A stretch of 8,880 nt of DNA from an uncultured Chitinophagaceae bacterium (GTDB taxonomy: Bacteria; Bacteroidota; Bacteroidia; Chitinophagales; Chitinophagaceae). Shown here piece by piece: positions 1-5,980 of this stretch (within the stretch, counting starts at the first letter, position 1; the number at the start of each line of letters is the position of its first letter). Made by a program: the position numbers and the translations under genes. Under the pieces are notes generated by a model. It worked only from the letters and a program-made list of their open reading frames with translations, was not told the DNA's origin and did no database searches. The stretch spans positions 1-8,880 of the forward strand of contig CAIMKO010000543.1 in the NCBI GenBank assembly GCA_903841915.1, given 5' to 3'.

Positions 1-1681
1 AAGTACTATATAAATTCACTTTAAACTGTGCCGGTGGATTGGCCCAGATATTATCTCTTGTATTATTGGCGTAATTGAAGTTGGTACGTACACGGCTTGG
101 TAAGTTATTCAAGAAACTATCAACACCAGCATATGCAACACGACCGTTCCATCCATTAACAAACCCATAAGTAATATTATATAATTCATTATGTGTTCCT
201 AAAGTAATGGTATGATTTCCTTTTACAATAGTAACATTATCAGTGATTTCAAAAGTATTTTGCTTCATATTGAAGATACTAGCTTCACGGTCTGTCCCTG
301 CGAAGATCGTACCGCCATTACTGGCAATTTCTAGCTGTGGAATGGAACTATTTGAAGTAGGGTCTCTATAATCAATGATACTTGAATATCCAATAACGGC
401 ACTGTTAGAAACATCATTTGAGAATTTTGTTTTTAACTCTGCAACAGTAGAATATTGTTTGTTTACTTGTTTAAAATCTATACCACCAAAACGGAAGTTT
501 TGCTGATCACGTTCTAGATTGGTTGCTTCAGAAAGAACCGTATTATTTCTGATCGATAATCTGTTTTTTGAATTAACTACCCAATCTAAACGGTTGAAGA
601 ATTTTGTAGAGTTGGAATAAATCGATGTATTTCCAAAAGCTCCGGCGCTAACGCCATATACTGAAGACATTCTATCGGAAATTGCCTGTGCTTGTGCTGC
701 TGTAATAATAGGCATATCCGGGGAACCGGCGCCAAGAATAACAGGATCAACCCTGCGTGTTACTTCTTCATTAGTAAAAAAGAACAATTTATCTTTTACG
801 ATTGGTAAACCAATACGAAAACCTGTTTGATAATCACTGAAATCAGAAGGTTCTTTCGTTCCGTCACCGGCATTATTCTTACCAATCATAAATGCACCGC
901 GCCCATATCCGTAGATTGAACCATGAACTTCATTGGTACCACTGCGTGTTACTGCATTGATACTACCGCCTAAAAAGTTACCGATCTTAACATCATAAGG
1001 GGTAAGATAAACTTGCATATCCTGAATGGCATCCATTGAAACAGCATTTGAACGTGTGCTGCTTCCCGGCATTCCTGAACTGTTTGTTTGTCCGCCTAAT
1101 GATGGGCTAAAACCGATCGCATCATTATTGATGGCACCATCAAGCGTTACGTTATTATAACGGAAGTTAGTACCGCCAAATGAGTTGTTATTACTTTGAG
1201 GAGTTAATCTTGTAATATCCTGAATACTGCGGCTAATGGAAGGCAAGTTTTTTATTTGATATTGTCCAACCTGAATACCTGCTCCTGTTTTTACACCGCC
1301 TCTTTTAGAACTACTTACAGTTACTGTGCCCAATGAGGTTGTTTCCTGGATCAATGCAACATTCAAAGTATTTTCTCCAAGTGAAAGATTAATGTCTGAT
1401 TTTTTTTCTGTCTTACTTCCTACATAACTGATGGTAATGGTATAAGGTCCACCCGGCTGAAGGTTGGGCACATAGAAATTACCCTTATTATTGGTTTGTG
1501 TCGTGGCCGAATAGCCTGTTGGCTCATGTTTCACTATTACTGATGCACCAATTACGGTTGCACCTTTACTATCTGTGATATTTCCGCCGATGGAAGCAGT
1601 TGTCTGTTGTGCAAAACCGGTTGTAAACAATGATCCAGCTACAACCATGACTTGTAATGCTACAAGTAATCTTTTTAACAT
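1..1681 (-). CDS. Oar-like TonB-dependent outer-membrane receptor, N-terminal part (runs off left edge)
   Basis: About 560 residues are visible from ATG 1681-1679, and the frame stays open to the left edge. A signal peptide covers about residues 1-24 (basic MLKR start, hydrophobic core, then TGFAQ and a likely cut before QTTAS). Residues 28-110 form a carboxypeptidase-regulatory-like (CarboxypepD_reg) beta-sandwich, with IGGNITDSKGATVIGASV and later the GNFYVPNLQPGGPYTI pattern. Residues about 125-250 are a TonB plug-type region (NLPSISRSIQDITRLTP, RYNNVTLDG, IGNFLGGSINAVTRSGTNE). Beta-barrel strands follow (GSIYGYGRGAF, KDKLFFFTNEE). This order is that of Oar/Cna-B-type TonB receptors, usually about 1000-1100 residues, so roughly half is missing. 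Family knowledge places it in the outer membrane as a TonB-energised channel or an adhesion-related receptor; the substrate cannot be told. There is no SusD-like gene on the visible (upstream) side. No Shine-Dalgarno site precedes the start, as is usual in the phylum. Confidence 0.93.
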   Translation of the reverse strand, partial: MLKRLLVALQVMVVAGSLFTTGFAQQTTASIGGNITDSKGATVIGASVIVKHEPTGYSATTQTNNKGNFYVPNLQPGGPYTITISYVGSKTEKKSDINLSLGENTLNVALIQETTSLGTVTVSSSKRGGVKTGAGIQVGQYQIKNLPSISRSIQDITRLTPQSNNNSFGGTNFRYNNVTLDGAINNDAIGFSPSLGGQTNSSGMPGSSTRSNAVSMDAIQDMQVYLTPYDVKIGNFLGGSINAVTRSGTNEVHGSIYGYGRGAFMIGKNNAGDGTKEPSDFSDYQTGFRIGLPIVKDKLFFFTNEEVTRRVDPVILGAGSPDMPIITAAQAQAISDRMSSVYGVSAGAFGNTSIYSNSTKFFNRLDWVVNSKNRLSIRNNTVLSEATNLERDQQNFRFGGIDFKQVNKQYSTVAELKTKFSNDVSNSAVIGYSSIIDYRDPTSNSSIPQLEIASNGGTIFAGTDREASIFNMKQNTFEITDNVTIVKGNHTITLGTHNELYNITYGFVNGWNGRVAYAGVDSFLNNLPSRVRTNFNYANNTRDNIWANPPAQFKVNLYST

Positions 1682-1704
1682 AAACTTAGTTTTTATTTTC
1701 GCTG

Positions 1705-1712
1705 CAAAGGTT
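1705..1712 (-). promoter_or_regulatory. Putative Bacteroidota-type -7 promoter element of the Oar-like gene
   Basis: Read on the minus strand the site is AACCTTTG followed by CAGCG, ending 23 bases before the start codon. It matches the phylum's TAnnTTTG -7 consensus except for its first base, and the CTTTGCAGCG context is typical of Chitinophagaceae-like promoters. No clear TTG -33 element is seen at the expected distance. A small TCGG-N7-CCGA dyad (1716-1730) lies immediately upstream and could be an operator, but it is only four bases per arm. Confidence 0.45.
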
Positions 1713-1858
1713 GTCTCGGAATGTTACCGAATTGTTATGGGGAGGTTACGTGGGTGTTAACAATGCTTGCTCTCAGTTATCGTCAATTAAAAAAATAACT
1801 GTGATTGTAAAGATTAATCCTACTTAGTATAGCACAAACTAAAGTTCGAAATTTATTA

Positions 1859-1867
1859 TTAGTTCAA
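1859..1867. repeat. Left copy of 9-bp flanking direct repeat (TTAGTTCAA)
   Basis: An exact copy occurs at 2428-2436, immediately outside the right terminal inverted repeat. The position and length fit a target-site duplication of the putative 560-bp insertion. Confidence 0.5.
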
Positions 1868-1868
1868 C

Positions 1869-1884
1869 CCCGTTGGCGGAATTA
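1869..1884 (+). repeat. Left terminal inverted repeat of the putative insertion
   Basis: CCCGTTGGCGGAATTA matches the reverse complement of 2412-2427 at 15 of 16 positions; the mismatch is the fourth base (G against T). Similarity stops inside the element after the sixteenth base, giving a defined TIR boundary. Confidence 0.55.
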
Positions 1885-2213
1885 TTTAAAATGAATAGTT
1901 GTATGCAGTGGAGGAGCAATCTATCAGAAGTTTTTCAACCTTTCTGGAAACCTGCTTTTGTTCTGTTTTTTTATTACAATCCGCTTTTGTCAATATTACG
2001 GCAGGTTCTTTTGTACCAAAAACTGTTACCGAAATACTGAAGAATTACAGGAAGGCAGCTTCAGCAAAAATGTTTCAGATGGTATAACAGCTCATCAAAG
2101 GTTGAAACCACCTCTTTGTTTAAAACAAAAAAGGGGGGCTGAAAATGATTCTCCAGAACACATTTTTTGTCTGTTTCTGCATATTCAGACGATTACGCAA
2201 TCGAAATATTCCA

Positions 2214-2257
2214 GTCGAACACCGGTCGAACACCAAGCGAACACCAGCCGAACACTC
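2214..2257. repeat. Four tandem 11-bp repeats (consensus GYCGAACACCR)
   Basis: The four units are GTCGAACACCG, GTCGAACACCA, AGCGAACACCA and GCCGAACACTC. They keep exact 11-base spacing, with CGAACAC invariant in all four. Eleven is not a multiple of three, so the array shifts frame with each unit and is unlikely to be selected as protein; it also crosses no recognisable gene. The period is close to one helical turn, so the invariant core would be presented on roughly one face of the DNA. It lies in the right half of the putative mobile element. The function is unknown; an array of protein-binding sites or a replication or transposition-related repeat are options. Confidence 0.75.
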
Positions 2258-2411
2258 AGTCATGTGGATACCCCTTAAATTTCCGTTTCAATTTGCGTTT
2301 TTTTGCCTGTTTGCTCTCTGTACTTCTATTGCTTTGACCACATTAGAACCTGAACCGTTAAAGTTTTTCATGGCTTTGACTGCTGTGCCATTGATATTTC
2401 AGTTAATCATT

Positions 2412-2427
2412 TAATTCCGCCAAAGGG
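2412..2427 (-). repeat. Right terminal inverted repeat of the putative insertion
   Basis: TAATTCCGCCAAAGGG is the inverted partner of 1869-1884, with one mismatch. The second TTAGTTCAA copy follows directly at 2428. Confidence 0.55.
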
Positions 2428-2436
2428 TTAGTTCAA
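2428..2436. repeat. Right copy of 9-bp flanking direct repeat (TTAGTTCAA)
   Basis: Identical to 1859-1867 and abutting the right TIR with no intervening base. It is consistent with a target-site duplication. Confidence 0.5.
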
Positions 2437-3049
2437 ATAAAACAGTAGCGACAAGCTGTTGCAATATTTAAAAGAAAAGAATTTAGTTTTCCATTTTTAC
2501 CTACGAAGTAGTTTAAACTTATTTCAATACAAAATAAACAAACTGGGCAGGTTTTTTAGTGTAAGACACAGGTAAGATAGAGCTACCTTCTTCGTACCAT
2601 AAGAAAGTATATATAAGACAGCGGGAAAAGTTGACAAAAGCAGGTTTCAGGGAAGAAATAATTTCACGATACAGCCATTGAAAATTTAAACAAGTTCTAC
2701 TTATAAAAAGCAAATAGTATTCCCGTCTTAGAAAAATAACTTTAAATGTATTATTACCGAATTGAGATGGCATAATTGATTTTTGGGGAATAATGAATTT
2801 TTACCCCCCCCCTTGGACCTACGTTGCATTTAGGGTAAATTAAGAAAACATATTTCATAGACTGATAAATAGCGTACAATTGGATGGAAGGCTTTACTCT
2901 GCAGCATTGCCTATTGATAAGACGTAGTCCTATAAACTACATAAGAAACAAGTATTATTCTACTTCTCAAATATTAGGATACTTTACTTTTAGGCTATAA
3001 ATACAACTACATATTTATCAGCATATTTCCAAAGCTAATACGACTCCGA
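2437..3049. other. AT-rich intergenic region upstream of the REC-AraC gene, no supported gene
   Basis: About 610 bases lie between the putative insertion and the REC-AraC start. The only sizeable frame (2519-2773, minus, 84 codons) shows no recognisable motif and an unconvincing composition, and the opposite strand is broken by stops throughout. The region contains a C9 homopolymer (2804-2812). A TACTTTTA sequence close to the start of the regulator gene resembles the TAnnTTTG element with one mismatch, but is too weak to call as a promoter. The leader of the downstream gene could therefore be long. Confidence 0.5.
2804..2812 (+). repeat. C9 homopolymer upstream of the REC-AraC gene
   Basis: Nine consecutive C residues sit in otherwise AT-rich DNA, 237 bases before the ATG at 3050. 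A C tract in the coding sense also precedes the kinase gene (C12 on the minus strand, 6408-6419). Such tracts are prone to slipped-strand length change; any regulatory role is inferred. Confidence 0.6.
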
Positions 3050-4003
3050 ATGAAAAACAGCGAAAACCTTTCATCGTTTAACAGCCAACCTGAAATGTAT
3101 ATTTCAAATTTATCTTCGACAGATCCTAGTATGACAACCTATTCAAAACTGATCCCGATTTATAAATCTAAAGAAGTGGAAACAAATCAGTTTTTGAAAG
3201 ATAGCGAGATTACTAATTTTGATGAATGGAAAGTAAATTGTAATGAAACAAAAAAAAGGATTTTAATTATAGAAGATTCTTCCAAACTCAGAAATATATT
3301 AACTCAAATTCTTGGTGAACGTTACGAAATATCAGATTTTGGAAATGCAGATGAAGCTTTAGAAAATATTGGCAGCATAAATCCTGATATTATTCTTTTA
3401 GATATCATGCTTCCTGGTTCAATTGACGGATTCTCCTTTTTACGAATCATCAGAATGAATAAGAATTTTTTACATATTCCTGTAATATTAATGTCCCTTC
3501 TATCAACAGATGCAATCATTACAGAAGGCCTTAAACTTGGAGCCAATGATTTCATCGTTAAACCATTTGATCTAAGACAACTAGATTTGAAAATAAAAAA
3601 CTATATCAATCTAAATAAAGAGTTGAGAGACAAAATGCTCCTGGAACAAAATATTAATTTTGAAGTTAAGAACGAGTTTCAAGAAGTACTTCAAAAATTT
3701 GATATGCTTATAGAAAAAGGAATAATGAATGATAGTGATATAAAGATTGAAAAATATGCCCTCGAATTAAACATGAGTATCAGTACCCTTGAAAGGGTTA
3801 TAAAAAAAGTTTATAAAATGAGCCCTACTAAATATATCATGAAACGAAAATTAGAAAAAGCAGATTTACTGATTCGCTCAAATCAGGGACTTTCCATAAA
3901 AGAAATCGCACTTACATTAGGTTTCAGCTCCTTATCTTATTTCTGCAGATGCTATAAAATATACTACTCCAAATCTGCTTCACAAACTACCAAAACATAC
4001 TAA
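3050..4003 (+). CDS. Response regulator with REC and AraC-type HTH domains
   Basis: 317 residues. A 65-residue Ser/Asn-rich N-terminal stretch of unknown role is followed by a REC domain (about 70-187): acidic pair E75-D76 (ILIIEDSS), phosphoacceptor D118 (ILLDIMLPG), switch Ser149 (VILMSLLS) and conserved K171 (DFIVKPFD). A linker leads to an AraC-family HTH domain (about 216-312) with both helix-turn-helices visible (KYALELNMSISTLERVIKK and IKEIALTLGFSSLSYFCRCY). It should be a phosphorylation-controlled cytoplasmic transcription factor. Stand-alone REC-AraC proteins are common in Bacteroidota, and the same pair ends the hybrid HTCS regulators. No kinase is fused or co-directional, so the partner is unknown. 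ATG codons at 3095 and 3131 are alternative starts that would shorten the extension. It ends TAC TAA TAA, and a stem-loop follows at 4034. Confidence 0.9.
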   Translation: MKNSENLSSFNSQPEMYISNLSSTDPSMTTYSKLIPIYKSKEVETNQFLKDSEITNFDEWKVNCNETKKRILIIEDSSKLRNILTQILGERYEISDFGNADEALENIGSINPDIILLDIMLPGSIDGFSFLRIIRMNKNFLHIPVILMSLLSTDAIITEGLKLGANDFIVKPFDLRQLDLKIKNYINLNKELRDKMLLEQNINFEVKNEFQEVLQKFDMLIEKGIMNDSDIKIEKYALELNMSISTLERVIKKVYKMSPTKYIMKRKLEKADLLIRSNQGLSIKEIALTLGFSSLSYFCRCYKIYYSKSASQTTKTY

Positions 4004-4033
4004 TAAGTAGCACACATTATATTAAGATTTAGC

Positions 4034-4075
4034 TTAAATAATTCAACTGATTGCAGAATTAGTTGAATTGTTTAA
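4034..4075 (+). terminator. 15-bp stem-loop between the two regulator genes (terminator or attenuator)
   Basis: TTAAATAATTCAACT (4034-4048) pairs with AGTTGAATTGTTTAA (4061-4075). The nine base pairs next to the 12-base loop are perfect, and the outer six include one G.U pair. It begins 30 bases after the REC-AraC stop codon and is followed by TTTAT, not a pure T run. The stem is AT-rich, so it is weaker than the hairpin at 4776. It may end the REC-AraC transcript or attenuate read-through into the NarL-type gene. It covers the ATG at 4063, one reason to prefer 4111 as the start of the next gene. Confidence 0.5.
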
Positions 4076-4110
4076 TTTATCCATGTGGTAAATTGCAGAA
4101 AACAGATCAT

Positions 4111-4737
4111 ATGCGCATATTGATAGCTGATGACCATAGCTTTGTTAGAAAAGGTATAGTATCCATTTTAGTAGAAAAGTATCCAAATGCTCATTTTGAA
4201 GAAGTCTCTGACTGTAGCGATTTGTTAAAGAAAATTTCATCGAAAGAATATGCAATTATAATTTCGGATATTTCTATGCCCGGAAGATCGGGTTTAGAAA
4301 TTGTAAAAGAAATAAGAGAGCTTGCCCCCAAAACGCCTTTTCTTGTCTTAAGTGTTCATTCTCCGGAAGAATATGCTGTACGTTCTATTAGAGAAGGAGC
4401 TTCAGGTTATCTAACCAAAGATTGTCCTCCCGAAGAACTGATAAGTGCAGTTGAATATTTATTAAGAGGCAAACGATATATCACTGCTGAAATTGCCGAA
4501 TTACTTGCAAATTCTTGTAGTTCCGACTTTAGCAAAGAATTGCATGAGAGTTTATCAAAAAGAGAATTTGAAGTATATAAATTATTAACATCAGGAAAAA
4601 GCAATTCGAATATAGCAGAGACTCTTTCATTAAGTGTAAATACCATAAGCTCTTTTCGGTCAAGAATCCTAGAGAAAATGCATATGCATTCAAATACAGA
4701 GCTTATTAAATATGCAATTGAACATAATCTTACATAA
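4111..4737 (+). CDS. NarL/FixJ-family response regulator (REC-LuxR HTH)
   Basis: 208 residues from ATG 4111, which gives the normal REC start MRILIADDH; an in-frame ATG at 4063 would add 16 atypical residues and lies inside the upstream stem-loop. The REC domain (1-120) has acidic D7-D8, phosphoacceptor D53 (IIISDISMPG), S81 (LVLSVHS) and K103 (GYLTKD). The LuxR-type HTH (about 145-207) shows LSKREFEVYKLLTSGKSN, then NIAETLSLSVNTISSFRSRI and a helix ending in IEHNLT. Length and order match the family well. Such regulators normally receive phosphate from HisKA_3 kinases, and the only kinase here is of that type, on the opposite strand 100 bases downstream. Cognate pairing is inferred from family and proximity. 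No clear promoter was found in the 107 bases upstream, so co-transcription with the REC-AraC gene through the stem-loop is possible. Confidence 0.93.
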   Translation: MRILIADDHSFVRKGIVSILVEKYPNAHFEEVSDCSDLLKKISSKEYAIIISDISMPGRSGLEIVKEIRELAPKTPFLVLSVHSPEEYAVRSIREGASGYLTKDCPPEELISAVEYLLRGKRYITAEIAELLANSCSSDFSKELHESLSKREFEVYKLLTSGKSNSNIAETLSLSVNTISSFRSRILEKMHMHSNTELIKYAIEHNLT

Positions 4738-4775
4738 AATGACATCTTGAACGCATTAATAATACTGAATATTCG

Positions 4776-4817
4776 AAATAGAAATGCCTTGAAATAAATT
4801 TCAAGGCATTTCTATTT
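4776..4817. terminator. Perfect 19-bp hairpin, bidirectional intrinsic terminator
   Basis: AAATAGAAATGCCTTGAAA (4776-4794) and TTTCAAGGCATTTCTATTT (4799-4817) are exact reverse complements around a TAAA loop. The site is centred in the 100-base gap between two convergent stop codons (4737 plus, 4838 minus). A/T-rich outer arms give U-rich tails in both directions. It should terminate the NarL-type regulator and the kinase transcripts. Confidence 0.88.
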
Positions 4818-4837
4818 AAAAGCTGTTGAAAATAAAA

Positions 4838-5980
4838 CTAGTTCAATGGAATGTTTACTACAATTTCGCAGCCATTTCCTATAGAAGATTTTAGTGAAAA
4901 ATCCCCATAGAACATTTCCGTACGCTTTTTGATATTTTCCAAACCAATTCCATTTAATGTTATTCCCGTATTAAACCCTTTCCCATTATCTAAAACACGC
5001 ATGCTTACAATATTGTCAATTATTCTTATACTTACGTCGATAGTATTTGCAGCTGCATGTTTTATGATATTCTGAATTTGTTCCTGTAGGATTCGGAATA
5101 AATTCAATTTTAGATCAGCACTTAATTTTATTTCATCAAATTCATCAAAATTGAAAATAATGCTAAACTTATTTTCATGATTGATACTCTTCAATAATGC
5201 TTCAATCGCCTTTTTAAACCCTCTATCTCCAAACGTTGCAGGCGCCAATTGATGAGACATTTTTCTGATTTCATTGATTGCTTCATGAATTCGTTTAATA
5301 GTTTGTTTTAGCCATTTATTGCCCTTTGCAGGAACATCTTTAACCATACCCAAAGAAAGCAAAGATCCAACTAAAAGTTGTGCTACATTATCGTGTAATT
5401 CTCTACCGATATAATATTTTTCTGATTCTTGAGCTTCAATAATAGCCTTTTCAGCTTCCAATTTTTGCAACCTAATTCTAGTCGTATCTCTTTTAATAGC
5501 AATCCAGTGGGTAGGTATATTTTTATCATTCAAAACAGGAGATATGGCAATACTTGACCAAAATTCTTGCCCACTCTTTTTATAATTTAAAACTTCAATT
5601 TCGCAATGCTCATAATGTTCAAGAGCATGACGCAATCTTTTGAGCTCATTTCTATCTGTTTTTGGTCCTTGAAGAATACGTGGCGTTTTACCAATTATTT
5701 CTTCTCTCTTGTAACCAGTCATTTTAGTATAGGCATCATTGACAAAAACGATTCTTGGGCCATAGCCATCTATTTGGTCTGCTTCTGCAATGACAACGGC
5801 ATCTGTTGTATTTGCAATGGCCGCTTCTAATAATTTTAAATCGTGTTGCTTTTCAATTAACTTCGTTTTAATAAGACAGTAATCTGTAATATCTTGAGTT
5901 ATACCACCAACACCAATAATGTTCCCATCATGATCATGTAAAGGATGTAAAAAAAACCTTATAACTGTGAATCTGTCCAT
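4838..5980 (-). CDS. PAS / HisKA_3 / HATPase_c sensor histidine kinase, C-terminal frame of a split gene
   Basis: 380 residues from the first ATG in this frame (5980), overlapping the upstream frame by 47 bases. Residues 1-33 are the tail of a first PAS domain (HDHDGNIIGVGGITQDITD). A second PAS domain covers about 47-168 (IVFVNDAYTKMTGYKREEII, then GKTPRILQGPKTDR); it resembles LOV-type PAS but has Pro where LOV has the flavin-binding Cys. A short coiled-coil linker precedes the HisKA_3 H-box (EKYYIGRELHDNVAQLL, H196). The ATPase domain has N304 in the N-box (FRILQEQIQNIIKHA), D331 in the G1 box (DNGKGFN), and GIGLENIKKR (344-353). No membrane segment is visible, so it is probably a cytoplasmic sensor. 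All catalytic motifs are intact. If expressed alone it could still be an active kinase lacking its first sensor; otherwise it is the larger half of a broken or slippage-expressed gene. Confidence 0.85.
   Translation of the reverse strand: MDRFTVIRFFLHPLHDHDGNIIGVGGITQDITDYCLIKTKLIEKQHDLKLLEAAIANTTDAVVIAEADQIDGYGPRIVFVNDAYTKMTGYKREEIIGKTPRILQGPKTDRNELKRLRHALEHYEHCEIEVLNYKKSGQEFWSSIAISPVLNDKNIPTHWIAIKRDTTRIRLQKLEAEKAIIEAQESEKYYIGRELHDNVAQLLVGSLLSLGMVKDVPAKGNKWLKQTIKRIHEAINEIRKMSHQLAPATFGDRGFKKAIEALLKSINHENKFSIIFNFDEFDEIKLSADLKLNLFRILQEQIQNIIKHAAANTIDVSIRIIDNIVSMRVLDNGKGFNTGITLNGIGLENIKKRTEMFYGDFSLKSSIGNGCEIVVNIPLN

Larger units (their letters stand above)
1868..2427. mobile_element. Putative 560-bp non-autonomous insertion (MITE-like or remnant IS) with TIRs and a 9-bp target duplication
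   Basis: The ends are inverted copies: the left end reads CCCGTTGGCGGAATTA (1869-1884) and the right end, reverse-complemented, reads CCCTTTGGCGGAATTA (2427-2412), which is 15 of 16 identical. The direct repeat TTAGTTCAA flanks it at 1859-1867 and 2428-2436, as a 9-bp target-site duplication would; one extra C at 1868 sits between the left copy and the TIR. The interior holds no recognisable transposase on either strand. It has only short overlapping frames with no family resemblance, a G6 run (2131-2136) and the 11-bp repeat array (2214-2257). The anatomy fits a MITE or a heavily deleted IS moved in trans. TIR and TSD were seen directly; mobility is inferred. The family cannot be assigned from the ends alone. 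Confidence 0.5.

Noticed and set aside
1775..1800. AGTTAT...ATAACT inverted repeat upstream of the Oar-like gene
   Set aside because: Six bases per arm with a 14-base gap in AT-rich DNA, readily expected by chance.
2214..2257. Possible CRISPR array
   Set aside because: Units of 11 bp are contiguous with no spacers and are too short; no cas gene is present.
1899..2414. Three overlapping plus-strand frames of 62, 106 and 89 codons
   Set aside because: They lie inside the putative mobile element, run across the 11-bp repeat array or its neighbourhood, overlap each other in different frames and show no domain or signal. They are best explained as chance frames.
2448..2462. Small hairpin GCGACA-AGC-TGTTGC
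   Set aside because: Only six pairs including one G.U, no T tail and no adjacent gene end, so not reportable as a terminator.
2519..2773. 84-codon minus-strand frame
   Set aside because: No recognisable motif, composition unlike the neighbouring genes, and no promoter or operon context; kept only as part of the intergenic description.
4407..4745. 112-codon minus-strand frame
   Set aside because: Antisense shadow of the NarL-type regulator, whose HTH and REC residues are well conserved.
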